From Chitinophaga fulva (GTDB lineage Bacteria > Bacteroidota > Bacteroidia > Chitinophagales > Chitinophagaceae), in contig NZ_JABBGC010000001.1 in NCBI RefSeq assembly GCF_012927205.1, forward strand, positions 2,604,810 through 2,668,809: a DNA stretch of 64,000 nt, given 5' to 3'. Under the pieces are notes generated by a model. It saw only the letters and a list, made by a program, of their open reading frames with translations. It was not told the DNA's origin and ran no database searches. Positions 37,844 through 47,191 of the stretch are shown one piece after another. Position 1 is the first letter of the stretch; the number at the start of each line of letters is the position of its first letter. Position numbers and translations under genes: made by a program.

Positions 37844-39391
37844 TTAACGTTTGATGACAACGTCGCCCATAAACCAACGGTCGGCCACCTTTTGCAGTTC
37901 GCTGTAATCAGGGGTGTTGTCAGCGGCCCAGGCGATCATTCCATCAGGGCGTATGAGTGCTGCGATGAGGCCTAACCGGTCTTTTACATTGCCGGAAACG
38001 TACCTGATTTGCTCCCCATATTCGTTTGCCAGCGCTTTCAGTGACGCGTTCTCATCAAAATCAAGCAGTACGCCCTGACCGTGGTGCATGAAGTCACCCA
38101 TTCTTACACCGTCTTCAAACTCAAAGTCCGGAACGCTGTAGCCTGTCAGCCGGTGGTGGCCATCGAGCTGATAATGGGTGTGGATGCCCCATACCCGTTC
38201 GGCGATATAGGTAGCGCCGTCATGTGTGTCTATCAGGTCACGGACAATTGTTTGCAGTGCGCGGGCATTCGGGTCCGGTTTCATGATGACTACCTGCGCG
38301 CGTGACCAGTCCAGTACCTGTGCGCCAAGCGGGTGCCGTTCCGTGTAGTAGCTGTCCAGCAAGCCTTCCGGCGCCCTCTGATGGATGGTGGCGGCGAGCT
38401 TCCAGCCCAGGTTCATGGCATCGCCCAGTCCGAGGTTAAGCCCCTGGCCGCCCAGTGGTGAATGAATGTGTGCGGCATCACCTGCTAACAGTACCCGTCC
38501 GTGGCGATAGGCAGTGGCTTGTCTCGCCCGGTCAGTCCATGTGGTAGCGATATGCAGCGCATTGATGGTAACGTCGGTGTCGGAGATGCGGCGTAGTACC
38601 TCCTGCACATGTTCGGCCGTGACAGGCTTTTCCGAACGGTGAAAGGCGCCGCCATCAAAGTCCTGTATGATCACATAACCGGGCTGGGATTGCAGGTACA
38701 TGCCTGTTGGCGTTATATTCCGGCCAGGTTTAAGTTTCTCCGGATCGGCGATATCAACTAACGTGGAGTAGCCGGTAAATTCCGGTTCGGTACCGGCGAA
38801 TTCGAAATCGCCGCCTTTGCGGACGATGCTGCGGGCGCCATCGCAGCCTACCAGCCATTTAGCTTTGAAAGACTGGCCGCCGGAAAGAACAGTTACCTCG
38901 TCAGCGGTTTGATGGAAGCCTGTAATGGCTTGTCCACGTATGATAGTTACGCTGAGGGCTTCGGCACGGCGGACCAGCACTGTTTCCAGCTCCTCCATTT
39001 CGGTTAACAGATGTTTGGCAGGTGAACCTGGCAGGCGGTACGGCCACTGTGAGGCGTCGATATTGTAGTCATAAAACGGAATACCGGCGAAGTGTCCTGC
39101 CTGCCGGCGGGCCTGTGGCGCTTTATTTTGATAGCTGTGCGGGTTTTGGAACCGTTTGTGTATTTCCAGTTCATGGAGCAGCCCGCGACGGTAAAGTGCT
39201 TCAATAGTCGGAGTATTGAGTCCTCGCATCCCGAAAGGAAGTTGTTTCAGTGGAGAATATGGATTATCGGTCTTTTCCAGTATAAGGACAGAACAGTTGG
39301 CCAGCGCCAGTTCACAGGCAAGGAACAGGCCTACAGGCCCTGCGCCGGAAATAATCACATCGTGAAGAAATTGATCTTGTGTTGCTTTCAT
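37844..39391 (-). CDS. FAD-dependent class A flavoprotein monooxygenase with thioredoxin-like C-terminus
   Basis: This enzyme hydroxylates an aromatic or polyketide-like substrate using NAD(P)H and O2. The 515-residue protein starts at ATG 39391. The FAD-binding Rossmann motif is GAGPVGLFLACELAL, the NAD/FAD linker motif is VGCDGARSIVR, and the third FAD motif is LLAGDAAHIHSPLGGQGLNLG. The C-terminal part (LLDFDENASLKALAN…LIRPDGMIAWAAD) is the redox-inactive thioredoxin-like domain of the PgaE/phenol hydroxylase/Rox group. It could detoxify aromatics, and similar enzymes inactivate rifampicin or tetracycline, but no substrate can be assigned. An AraC gene precedes it on the same strand. Confidence 0.88.
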   Translation of the reverse strand: MKATQDQFLHDVIISGAGPVGLFLACELALANCSVLILEKTDNPYSPLKQLPFGMRGLNTPTIEALYRRGLLHELEIHKRFQNPHSYQNKAPQARRQAGHFAGIPFYDYNIDASQWPYRLPGSPAKHLLTEMEELETVLVRRAEALSVTIIRGQAITGFHQTADEVTVLSGGQSFKAKWLVGCDGARSIVRKGGDFEFAGTEPEFTGYSTLVDIADPEKLKPGRNITPTGMYLQSQPGYVIIQDFDGGAFHRSEKPVTAEHVQEVLRRISDTDVTINALHIATTWTDRARQATAYRHGRVLLAGDAAHIHSPLGGQGLNLGLGDAMNLGWKLAATIHQRAPEGLLDSYYTERHPLGAQVLDWSRAQVVIMKPDPNARALQTIVRDLIDTHDGATYIAERVWGIHTHYQLDGHHRLTGYSVPDFEFEDGVRMGDFMHHGQGVLLDFDENASLKALANEYGEQIRYVSGNVKDRLGLIAALIRPDGMIAWAADNTPDYSELQKVADRWFMGDVVIKR

Positions 39392-39431
39392 ATAGCATGA
39401 TTGAGACACAAAATTCCTGAATGTGTTTGGG

Positions 39432-40277
39432 TCAGGCTTGTACAAACGCGACAAAATCGCTGTTTGCTTGTTTTCCTCTTTTTGCTTTCCGTGCGAATGC
39501 AGCCGGCGTGACGCCGCTGTAGCGCTTGAATTCCCTGCTCAGGTGGGATTGGTCCGTATAACCCAGCTCAACGGACAGGCCCGCCAGGTTGGTATCGGGA
39601 TAATGTATTAAATGGTTGCGTACCTGCTCAAAGCGCATCAGGCCCGACACGTCTTTGACCGTATGGCCGGATGATAGTTTGAACTTCCTCTCCAGCGTGC
39701 GTACCGTTGCGTGGGCTGCCGCCGCAACCTGGCTTACCGGCATGGTCCCTTTGGCTGCGGTTAGGGCGGCCCCCGCTTTGGACAGGGTATTGTCAACCGC
39801 CGTCTGTGACCGTATATTCAGAAAGTATGTTTTTACATGGTCCAGGGCTTCCGCTATCTTACCGGCACGGATACACTTATTTAAAGTAGGTTGCAGCCGG
39901 GAGATCGGGTGCTCAAACAGGCGCACGCCATCCTTACCTGGTGGTAGTCCGAGTAAATCGAATACCGTCCAGGGGAAACACCTGATACCAATAACCTCAA
40001 AACGGTTTTTTGTAGTAACGATAACAGGCTGATTGAGCAGGCCCATGATAAATGGTGATGGTAACGACTGGGAAACTCCATTGCAGGTAATACTACAGTT
40101 TCCGAAATGAAAAATAATTTCGGCGGAACCATCCGGTAATACCTCAAAACTCGATTGTTGTTCTCCGAAATCCCTTCGGTTGTACCAGAAGCATTTTATG
40201 GCGTCCCGTAGTGCTTCCGGCGGGTCAAATTCCTGATGCAGCATACTGAAAGGTAGCACATTTGAGGGGATTGGCAC
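39432..40277 (-). CDS. AraC family transcriptional regulator
   Basis: This is a 281-residue regulator with a DUF6597-like N-terminus (PPEALRDAIKCFWYN; VLPDGSAEIIFHFG) and a C-terminal AraC DNA-binding domain: AAAAHATVRTLERKFKLSSG and LSVELGYTDQSHLSREFKRYSGVTPAAF. It lies 41 bp upstream of the monooxygenase on the same strand and 102 bp from the divergent hydrolase gene, so it probably controls one or both of them. Confidence 0.9.
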   Translation of the reverse strand: MPIPSNVLPFSMLHQEFDPPEALRDAIKCFWYNRRDFGEQQSSFEVLPDGSAEIIFHFGNCSITCNGVSQSLPSPFIMGLLNQPVIVTTKNRFEVIGIRCFPWTVFDLLGLPPGKDGVRLFEHPISRLQPTLNKCIRAGKIAEALDHVKTYFLNIRSQTAVDNTLSKAGAALTAAKGTMPVSQVAAAAHATVRTLERKFKLSSGHTVKDVSGLMRFEQVRNHLIHYPDTNLAGLSVELGYTDQSHLSREFKRYSGVTPAAFARKAKRGKQANSDFVAFVQA

Positions 40278-40379
40278 GCTTTCTTCGGGAGCGTCCGGCT
40301 TTATCCATTTTTCTGTCTATTTTGCAAAAGATCATACTATCCAACTAAGTTTATAGCCTTATAACCGGAAAAAAAATAA

Positions 40380-41186
40380 GTGATGACCAATTGGAAAACT
40401 GCCGTCTGCGAAGCGAACAATATTCAGATACACTACACAAGGACCGGGGGAGGTAAACCACCGGTGATACTGCTGCATGGACTAATGACCAACGGCTTAT
40501 GCTGGACAGGTTTGGCCCGTACACTGGCACATGACTATGACGTCATTATGCCTGATGCCAGAGGGCATGGTCAGTCAAGCGTTCCTGACTATGGATACCG
40601 GTACGAAGATCTTGCCAATGATGTTGCCGGTTTGATAGATGCTTTAAGGCTGCCTGCTCCGGTGCTTATCGGACATTCGATGGGTGGGATGACAGCAGCC
40701 GTGGTGGCCAGCCGTAAACCTGATCTGCTCCGTGGTGTGGTCCTGGCCGACCCTACATTTCTGAGCCCACAGGTGCAGCGCGAAGTGCGGGATAGTAATG
40801 TGGCGGATCAACATCGTCAGGTGCTTAATTTGTCGTTGGATGAATTAATAGCGGAAGCCCGGACCAGACATCCTCACCGGTCGCCGGAAACATGGGAACT
40901 ATTTGCCCGGGCACGGCTTCAAACCAGTATGGCGGCATTTGATGTGCTTACGCCACCCAATCCTGATTACAGTCAGTTAGTGAGTAAGATCGATATTCCT
41001 GCTCTCCTTGTATTGGGCGACAGAGGTGTGGTTTCAATGGCTGTTGCGGAGACGTTGCAACGTCTTAATCCCCGGTTGCAGGTGGCGCAAATACCGGAAG
41101 CTGGTCACAGTCTGCATATGGACCAGCCGGAGCGTTTTGCGGCTACGGTCAAAACATTCCTGTCGTCAATGGATGCTTTTACCTGA
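40380..41186 (+). CDS. Alpha/beta hydrolase
   Basis: This is a 268-residue enzyme of the alpha/beta-hydrolase fold. Visible elements are the oxyanion motif LLHGLMTNG, the strand PDARGHGQS, the nucleophile elbow GHSMGG with Ser100, the acid strand LVLGDRGVVS and the catalytic His in EAGHSLHMDQ. It lacks a signal peptide. It is divergent from an AraC gene, so it may be part of the same regulon as the monooxygenase and could hydrolyse the oxidised product, but that is inference. Its last 21 bp overlap the end of the convergent S41 peptidase gene. Confidence 0.92.
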   Translation: MMTNWKTAVCEANNIQIHYTRTGGGKPPVILLHGLMTNGLCWTGLARTLAHDYDVIMPDARGHGQSSVPDYGYRYEDLANDVAGLIDALRLPAPVLIGHSMGGMTAAVVASRKPDLLRGVVLADPTFLSPQVQREVRDSNVADQHRQVLNLSLDELIAEARTRHPHRSPETWELFARARLQTSMAAFDVLTPPNPDYSQLVSKIDIPALLVLGDRGVVSMAVAETLQRLNPRLQVAQIPEAGHSLHMDQPERFAATVKTFLSSMDAFT

Positions 41187-42731
41187 CAGTAAGGCACTAT
41201 TGTCAATCATGTTAATGGCGGCTTTCAGATCGGGGTCGTTATGCGTAACAATATCTGCCGGCGTAAAATGCACTGTTTTATCCGGTAGTATGCCACGTCC
41301 TTTCACCGGGTGTTTTAGCACAGACACCAATCTCAATAATGGAAAATCGACTTGTATCCCGGTATGGGGCAGTGTCAGGTGTTGAGTGGTGCCGCCGCTG
41401 CAGCCCTCTGATCCGCCGCCGGTCTCCCGGCCGATGAATATCGCCTTGCGGCAGTGTTGTTTAATCGCCGCCGCAGTATGAGCCCCGGATGAGAACGTGG
41501 CGCCATCTATCAGTACAAACAAGTTGCCTGTATAGTGATCAGCTGATGCCAGTTTTGTGTTGCCCATTAAATCGCCAAATACCGGTTGGAATGCAACCTG
41601 GTAGTGCCCATCTGTTTTAATGTTCCTTGGTTTAAAGCTCTGGGAGAAACTACCGGATATCTCATGATCGAAATAGCGTTCAAATGGGGTCTTCGTGGGG
41701 TCGGGCACCCTCGACCATACATCTCCCACCATTTGAAAAGGCGCATCTGCGAGATAGGTCACTAATTTAGCGGCTATTCTTATATCACCTCCTGTATTGT
41801 GCCTCAAATCAATAATCAGGTTCCTGATGCCTTTCTCATGTATTTCCCGGAAAGCCTTCTGATAGATGGCCGTGTCCTCATATTGATAGGTATGTACTTC
41901 AAAACAGGCCACAGAAGCATTGGGTAGATAGCGTAGTGGCAGATATCCGGTTTTCCTGGAAACCACCCATGTATCATAATTATCAATTTCTTTCATCTGC
42001 TCCGCCAGCGGCATTTTGGAGGAAACCGTGTCAACAGTCACCGATTTTTCACTGCCATCTTTCGTACGAATACGGATATTATAGGGAGGCTTCCATCGGT
42101 AGTACTTATTACAGGCATCTTCAAACCCGTCGTATTCGCTTAAAAACAATTCCTTGAAAGTATGATTGTTGCCATCCATGGCATATAAATCACCGCCGTG
42201 TTGGATGATGGCTGCCACAGGGATATTATTCACCGATAACAATTCGTCGCCGGTGCTGAGCGCTTTTGCCTGGTGGTAGGTGACCCAGGCTTTGTTGTCC
42301 TGCACTAAAACTTTGAATGGTAAACGGAATGTTTTATCACCAGTGTATGGTTTATAGCCGGCGGAGTGTTTGACCTGGGTATGTCCGCATTTTAAAGCGC
42401 TTACCAAAGGGGAGATAGCGGTCATAAACTCGTCCTCAGACATGGGCTGCTGGAGGGTGCCGGCAATGCGGTGATATAAATTGGCCATGCTGTCATCCGG
42501 TGTATACAGACCGTAAGCCGGATGAATATCCTTGAAAGCAGTAAATAAAATGGACAGGTCTTCTTTCATGTTGGTTTCGGACAACAGCTGGAGGCTGGTA
42601 TCGCCGCCCGGAGTTTTGTCAGTTGACTGTTTGTTCCCGGGTTGATTGTTGCAGCCTGCCAATACAACCAATAACAGGGCAATAAAAAGAAATGCCTGTA
42701 ACGGTACTTTCGTTGTCGTTTTCATAACCAT
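41166..42731 (-). CDS. S41 family (tail-specific/tricorn-like) peptidase, lipoprotein
   Basis: This is a 521-residue serine peptidase with leader LLLVVLAGC, so it is lipid-anchored in the envelope. After a Ser/Thr-rich linker come a short N-terminal helical cap, a PDZ-like part (KVLVQDNKAWVTYHQAKALSTGDELLSVN) and the catalytic S41 core: NLIIDLRHNTGGD, LFVLIDGATFSSGAH with the nucleophilic Ser, and GRETGGGSEG. The final part carries the GRGILPDKTV motif near the C-terminus. Its targets are unknown. It converges with the hydrolase gene with a 21-bp overlap. The next ATG downstream in frame, at 42725, is an equally good start. Confidence 0.9.
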   Translation of the reverse strand: MVMKTTTKVPLQAFLFIALLLVVLAGCNNQPGNKQSTDKTPGGDTSLQLLSETNMKEDLSILFTAFKDIHPAYGLYTPDDSMANLYHRIAGTLQQPMSEDEFMTAISPLVSALKCGHTQVKHSAGYKPYTGDKTFRLPFKVLVQDNKAWVTYHQAKALSTGDELLSVNNIPVAAIIQHGGDLYAMDGNNHTFKELFLSEYDGFEDACNKYYRWKPPYNIRIRTKDGSEKSVTVDTVSSKMPLAEQMKEIDNYDTWVVSRKTGYLPLRYLPNASVACFEVHTYQYEDTAIYQKAFREIHEKGIRNLIIDLRHNTGGDIRIAAKLVTYLADAPFQMVGDVWSRVPDPTKTPFERYFDHEISGSFSQSFKPRNIKTDGHYQVAFQPVFGDLMGNTKLASADHYTGNLFVLIDGATFSSGAHTAAAIKQHCRKAIFIGRETGGGSEGCSGGTTQHLTLPHTGIQVDFPLLRLVSVLKHPVKGRGILPDKTVHFTPADIVTHNDPDLKAAINMIDNSALLSGKSIH

Positions 42732-42791
42732 CGGGTATCCTATGTTCAGGGTAATAGGATACCCTATAAAGATATCAGTATTTGTTTAATA

Positions 42792-42827
42792 AAAAGAGGT
42801 TGTCTTAGGGCTAAGACAACCTCTTTT
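42792..42827 (-). terminator. Rho-independent terminator
   Basis: A perfect 17-bp stem (AAAAGAGGTTGTCTTAG and its complement) ends with T runs on either strand. It lies 15 bp past the stop of the propeller lipoprotein gene at 42842 and upstream of the S41 gene start, so it ends the riboswitch-controlled transcript. Confidence 0.93.
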
Positions 42828-42841
42828 ATCAGTAGGTGTAT

Positions 42842-44197
42842 TTAGTTATAGGATTCGGTAAAGAAGATACCAGCGGGGAAATTCGTATAGTTTTTATAGT
42901 TAGCGCTTACAACAGCTTTATTGTTAAAATTAAAAGTGCTGATATTATTAATCAGGTAATCCCTGCCATAGGCTTTGATGGTATTCAGGTAAACCTCACC
43001 TGTAACAGGATGTACGGCGATATTGTTATACACAATGTTGGCGTTTTCAACGACTGTTTTGGCGTCCACCATAAATTCTGTAGAACCCATGCTGAAAACG
43101 TGGCGGTATATTTTGGTACCGGCGCCACTAAAATAGAGGGTGTCACCTTTGGCTGTGATACCGGGCGTAGCTCCAAAACCAGCGCTCACACTACCGGTGA
43201 TGATGTCGTTGGATTTTATTAAGGAATAATCCCTGTAGTTGATTTTGGAAATTTTAGAAGGTGCTCCCGTTGTAGATACCCAGATATTGCCGTCATTGGC
43301 TTTTACCACGCCACTAACAGAAGCTTTCATGTCCAAAGCATAGGTGAGCGTATCTTTATTGGGTTCCACCACAAATACTTTAGAACCGGCGGCAGCAAAT
43401 ATTTTGTTGTTGGAAACAGCCATGGTCAGCTTGGCAGCGGACCTGGAGCCTTTAATAAAGGTAAGGGTTTTGGTGGTGGGGTTAAATCTGTATAGACCAT
43501 TGTTATCACGGATGATCACATTTTCTTCGTTTAATACAGCTACGTGAGTAGGCCAGCTAAGCGTTGCCAGTTCATCGTTGTAAGCAGCTTCTTTTTTAAG
43601 CGTTTCGGCATTGGCTACTATCAGCAGGCCGTCATTGTTAAAAGACGCGCCCACCGCGTTCTTTTTGCCGTTTTGGGAGATGATGTATATTTTGTTTTGG
43701 TTAATGTACAGGTCCTGCGCCACATTGCCGAGCTGTGTACCATTGGCTTTAAAATAAGCGCTGTCAGTAACTACGCCTTTAGGACTGATGAATGTCAGCG
43801 ATCCGTTCTCCGTTGTCATGTTGCCTTCATTTAATACGAATGTGCCGTATTTGTATTTCCCATATACGGCAACACTTGCCTGGGACGAAGCCTTTTGGTT
43901 ATTGGTGGAGGCGGTGACAGCGATGGTGTGTTCACCCAAATCAGTTGAAACAAATTTAAAGATGGAGTCGGTGGTGGTGGTGCCCTTGCCGTTTACAGTC
44001 CAGGTGAAAGTGCTGCCCTGTGGCGCCTTTGCTTTAAAAATCAGGGTGTCTTCCTGTGCTACGCCGTTTTGGGAAAGTACATTTATTATTTCTACTCCGG
44101 CAGTTCCAACCGGCATTGGCTCAGTGGAGTCTTTTTTGGAACAGGATACCAATGCAACGGCGACGAACGCCCCAAATGCGAAAACGCTTTTTTTCAT
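42842..44197 (-). CDS. Surface lipoprotein, beta-propeller (YncE/DUF5074-like), probable BtuG-like cobalamin binder
   Basis: This is a 451-residue lipoprotein (leader VAVALVSC, Cys19). After a linker comes an Ig/PKD-like domain at about 35-110 (STFTWTVNGKGTTTTDSIFKF). The rest, about 115-445, is a propeller-like series of blades of 40-45 residues: KYGTFVLNEGNMTTENGS, then repeated strands such as NIWVSTTGAPSKIS and GEVYLNTIKAY. The gene stands alone behind a cobalamin riboswitch. In Bacteroides a propeller lipoprotein, BtuG, captures B12 for BtuB. The riboswitch, lipobox and propeller together make a BtuG-like role likely. No btuB or other cobalamin genes lie nearby in the window. Confidence 0.72.
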   Translation of the reverse strand: MKKSVFAFGAFVAVALVSCSKKDSTEPMPVGTAGVEIINVLSQNGVAQEDTLIFKAKAPQGSTFTWTVNGKGTTTTDSIFKFVSTDLGEHTIAVTASTNNQKASSQASVAVYGKYKYGTFVLNEGNMTTENGSLTFISPKGVVTDSAYFKANGTQLGNVAQDLYINQNKIYIISQNGKKNAVGASFNNDGLLIVANAETLKKEAAYNDELATLSWPTHVAVLNEENVIIRDNNGLYRFNPTTKTLTFIKGSRSAAKLTMAVSNNKIFAAAGSKVFVVEPNKDTLTYALDMKASVSGVVKANDGNIWVSTTGAPSKISKINYRDYSLIKSNDIITGSVSAGFGATPGITAKGDTLYFSGAGTKIYRHVFSMGSTEFMVDAKTVVENANIVYNNIAVHPVTGEVYLNTIKAYGRDYLINNISTFNFNNKAVVSANYKNYTNFPAGIFFTESYN

Positions 44198-44325
44198 AAA
44201 TTTCTAATACTAATTGACTAGCTTGATAGCCTACCAGATGACATACGAAAACAATAAGACGCCGAAATAATTTCAGTGCAAGTTGTATTCAAAGCCCTAT
44301 CCTCGAAGCTTTAAAAATTATCCGC

Positions 44326-44500
44326 AATGGCAGGTCTCCTGGCTTGTTCTCACTTCAGACGGCCTTCCCATTTTTATTCACTAAAAACAGTGGCAAGTAG
44401 ATGTCTGAGTGTTGATACAGAACTTACAGTAGCGGGTCTGCTCAGGATTTGCACCTGATTCCCTATTAATTTTAACATCGTGAAACGTATGTTAAAAACC
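44326..44500 (-). ncRNA. Cobalamin (AdoCbl) riboswitch
   Basis: On the minus strand the hallmarks appear in order: GGAATCAGGTGCAAATCCTG, then CAGACCCGCTACTGTAA, then TTGCCACTG, and the B12 box AGCCAGGAGACCTGCC at 44329-44344 (complement coordinates). It lies 130 bp upstream of the propeller lipoprotein gene and in its orientation. Cobalamin riboswitches usually shut off the gene when B12 is plentiful, so the lipoprotein should be made under B12 shortage. Confidence 0.95.
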
Positions 44501-44629
44501 AATCGCGGCGCGAAAGTACAATAAATTATTGAAAAAGAGATGAATATAACGGAAAGGGCTGTTTGAATAGGAGCGTAAAAAATAATACTTTAGCCAAATG
44601 AACGCTGGCTTTAAAAAATAAAAAGAACG

Positions 44630-45646
44630 ATGATTAACCCGACCACAAGAGTATATAGAAAACAACTGATCGAAGGCTTTTCAATTCCTGCTATTATCCA
44701 CAATGGCAGTTATTTCTTTGTTGATATTGATGTTTATGCAGATGGCAGAGTAGAATGCTGGCATTTTGAAGACATCGAACACTTTAAGAAAGATGTCAGG
44801 AGAGGCTGGGTAGTATCAGGGATTCCGGATAACAATGAAATTTCAATCCACGGTCTGGGGAGCTGGACAATCATCAACGGTTCCTGGTTGTTTGACAAGG
44901 AAAGTTTTATTGATTATGTTTTGAAGCTGATAAAAGAACTAAATCCGGCATTGGAAAACATCTATCAATACAGCCAGAAAACCGTTAACGGCATTAAAAT
45001 AGGGGAGAGCGGAAATGGATCAGTTTACAAAGAACACAAAAGAACACCCAATGATCTGTTTCCGGAGAAAATAACCGGTGAGAGCGTAAACCTGTTTTAC
45101 AAGGTTAATAATGAATACTATCTGACGAAAGTGCTTGTTTTCCCAGACCTTACTATTAGCCTGTCTCGTTTGGAAAAAACGGTAGACATCAACCTCGAAG
45201 AATTTGAGGAGTTGATCAATAAAGAAATAATCGTTTCGGAAATCCCAGCTGGTTCCATCGTGAATATATATGGCCTTGGAAGTTTTACTGTTCAGGAGGC
45301 GCAATATACCACGGACATAAAAGAGAAATTACTTGAAGTCAGAGATCTTATTAAGGAATTAAAAGGAGAGCCCTCAGCTATTGATGTTTGCAGAGAGGCG
45401 TATCAACGCTACATTGATCATCCAACACTCAACAATAAAGAGCAGCTGAAAATTAGTTATGAGGCGGTGCCCGACCACCAGAAAATGTATGTCGGAGACA
45501 TGGATACCAAAGACACAGCCGTAAGAATGATCATCTATGGTGAACAGGAAATTGAGAACTGGTCCCACTACCGGGTAGCAAAAGCTATGGGAGAAAAATT
45601 ACCCACTATACAGGTGCCTACACCCAAAGAGGAGAGCGATGAATAA
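44630..45646 (+). CDS. Two-domain DUF protein (DUF7638/DUF7639-like)
   Basis: This is a 338-residue soluble protein with two copies of one domain. Copy 1 is at about residues 14-95 (GFSIPAIIHNGSYFFVDIDVY; CWHFEDIEHF; ISIHGLGSWTI) and copy 2 at about 150-220 (LFYKVNNEYYLTKVLVF; IVNIYGLGSFTV). A C-terminal piece (LKISYEAVPDHQKMYVGDMDTKD) is typical of a second DUF from memory. No signal peptide. The function is unknown to me; such proteins have the appearance of cytoplasmic immunity factors. It is divergent from the riboswitch gene. Confidence 0.65.
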   Translation: MINPTTRVYRKQLIEGFSIPAIIHNGSYFFVDIDVYADGRVECWHFEDIEHFKKDVRRGWVVSGIPDNNEISIHGLGSWTIINGSWLFDKESFIDYVLKLIKELNPALENIYQYSQKTVNGIKIGESGNGSVYKEHKRTPNDLFPEKITGESVNLFYKVNNEYYLTKVLVFPDLTISLSRLEKTVDINLEEFEELINKEIIVSEIPAGSIVNIYGLGSFTVQEAQYTTDIKEKLLEVRDLIKELKGEPSAIDVCREAYQRYIDHPTLNNKEQLKISYEAVPDHQKMYVGDMDTKDTAVRMIIYGEQEIENWSHYRVAKAMGEKLPTIQVPTPKEESDE

Positions 45647-45649
45647 GCG

Positions 45650-46096
45650 TTAGTTCCAGTTGTCGATTTTGACATCGATAGGAGAAGGGTTGCCTTTTCC
45701 CGTTTCTATCAGCGACTTCAGGCTCATCAGGAATATAGCCCATTTGGTGCTGCAATGATGCATGAATTCTACAGGCTCCTTCCAGTTCAAATGCTTAAAT
45801 AGCAGGATGATATAATCGCCATCCTCTTTCAGTTCAAAATTGATGGTGGTGCCTATCCATTCTTCAGGGCCATCTATTACTTCCCATTCTACCTGAGTGG
45901 GTGTATTGAGTTTTTTGACTTTGATATCGAATCCTCCTTTGTCGAACCGGAATTCGATGATATTGCCAACCTGGTCACCTTCCCCCTTCGTGTCGGTGGT
46001 CCACCAGCCTGCAAGGCCATCTCTTGTAGTGAGTGCGTGGTAAACGTCATCGATAGCGGTAGTTTTGATTCCTACCCGGTGTAAGATATTTGCCAT
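45650..46096 (-). CDS. SRPBCC/AHSA1-type domain protein
   Basis: This is a 148-residue Bet v1/START-fold protein from ATG at 46096 (an upstream frame adds MNKHFP). Marks of the AHSA1 family are HRVGIKTTAIDDVYHALTT and GLAGWWTT, then KVKKLNTPTQVEWEVIDGP, then HLNWKEPVEFMHHCSTKW. Such proteins bind hydrophobic ligands or act on Hsp90; here the function is unknown. It converges with the preceding two-domain DUF gene 3 bp away, and the next gene on its strand, an AraC regulator, starts 1 kb upstream. Confidence 0.88.
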   Translation of the reverse strand: MANILHRVGIKTTAIDDVYHALTTRDGLAGWWTTDTKGEGDQVGNIIEFRFDKGGFDIKVKKLNTPTQVEWEVIDGPEEWIGTTINFELKEDGDYIILLFKHLNWKEPVEFMHHCSTKWAIFLMSLKSLIETGKGNPSPIDVKIDNWN

Positions 46097-46192
46097 AGGA
46101 AAATGTTTGTTCAAAAGTACTTTTTTATACAGACTTCCATGGGGGCAAAATGGACAATATCAGCCGGTGATCCGGACAAATGACCACAGTTG

Positions 46193-47119
46193 TTAATTGC
46201 TGTTAAACGAGGACCGGAACTCCAATGGAGACAGGTTGGTTTTGTTTTTGAAGAACTTGGTAAATGATTGTGGATGTTCAAAACCTAATACATACGCAAT
46301 TTCACTCACGGATAAACTGGCAGTAGATAATTTTTCCTTTGCCTTTTCTATGAGTTTGTTGTGAATGAACTGTTGCGTGTTTAGGCCCGTCAGTATCCTG
46401 AGTAACCGGCTTAAATAGTTGGATGAAACATGCAGCTCGTTGGCAACAAACTGAACCGTAGGTAGCCCTTTTGAAAGTAAGTCATCGTTGTTGAAATAGT
46501 CATTCAATAGTTTTTCCAAACGGGTGAGGATTTTATGATGCGTGATTTTCCGGGTAATAAACTGCCTTTCATAGAATCGTTCTGAGTAATTAAGTAATGT
46601 TTCGATATGTGAAACAAGGATGGTTTGACTGAATTTGTCAATGGAAGAGTGGTATTCCTGCCGGATATGCTCAATAATTCCATTAATTGTTGTCTCCTCT
46701 TTTTCTGAAAGAAACAGCGCCTCATTAACCGAATAGTCAAAAAAGCCGTATTGCTTCATGTTTTTAGCGAGCGATGTACCCCATAGCAGATCGGGATGAA
46801 CGAGCAACATCCAGCCCGACTTTTTTACCGGGCTGGAAGCTGTTGCTTCAACCCTGAAAACCTGGTTCGGAGAAATGAAAAACATAATACCCTCATCAAA
46901 ATCGTATTGCTGTTGTCCGTATTTTAGTTGGATATTCACACCCCGTTTAATGGAAATGTGGTAAAAATCAAGCACCCAGTTTACTTCACCGATGTCGGGA
47001 GTATATTTAACATCACTATAGTCCACAACGCTGATAAGCGGATGCCCGGGAGCGGGCAGTCCTCTCAATCGGTGAAACTCAGTGATTGTTTTTACTCTTC
47101 TTATCTGTTTCTGGTCCAT
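46193..47119 (-). CDS. AraC family transcriptional regulator
   Basis: This is a 308-residue regulator. The N-terminal cupin-like domain (FYHISIKRGVNIQLKYGQQ; IMFFISPNQVF) senses an effector; the C-terminal DNA-binding domain shows two helix-turn-helix motifs (FVANELHVSSNYLSRLLRI; EIAYVLGFEHPQSFTKFFKN). The AHSA1 gene follows on the same strand and the DoxX-like gene lies upstream on the same strand; either might be its target. The effector is not known. Confidence 0.92.
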   Translation of the reverse strand: MDQKQIRRVKTITEFHRLRGLPAPGHPLISVVDYSDVKYTPDIGEVNWVLDFYHISIKRGVNIQLKYGQQQYDFDEGIMFFISPNQVFRVEATASSPVKKSGWMLLVHPDLLWGTSLAKNMKQYGFFDYSVNEALFLSEKEETTINGIIEHIRQEYHSSIDKFSQTILVSHIETLLNYSERFYERQFITRKITHHKILTRLEKLLNDYFNNDDLLSKGLPTVQFVANELHVSSNYLSRLLRILTGLNTQQFIHNKLIEKAKEKLSTASLSVSEIAYVLGFEHPQSFTKFFKNKTNLSPLEFRSSFNSN

Positions 47120-47191
47120 ATTGTATCACGGTTGGATGAGTAAATTTCAACATTTTGCTGCAAATGCTTATGACTAATTTCCGGATGACCA

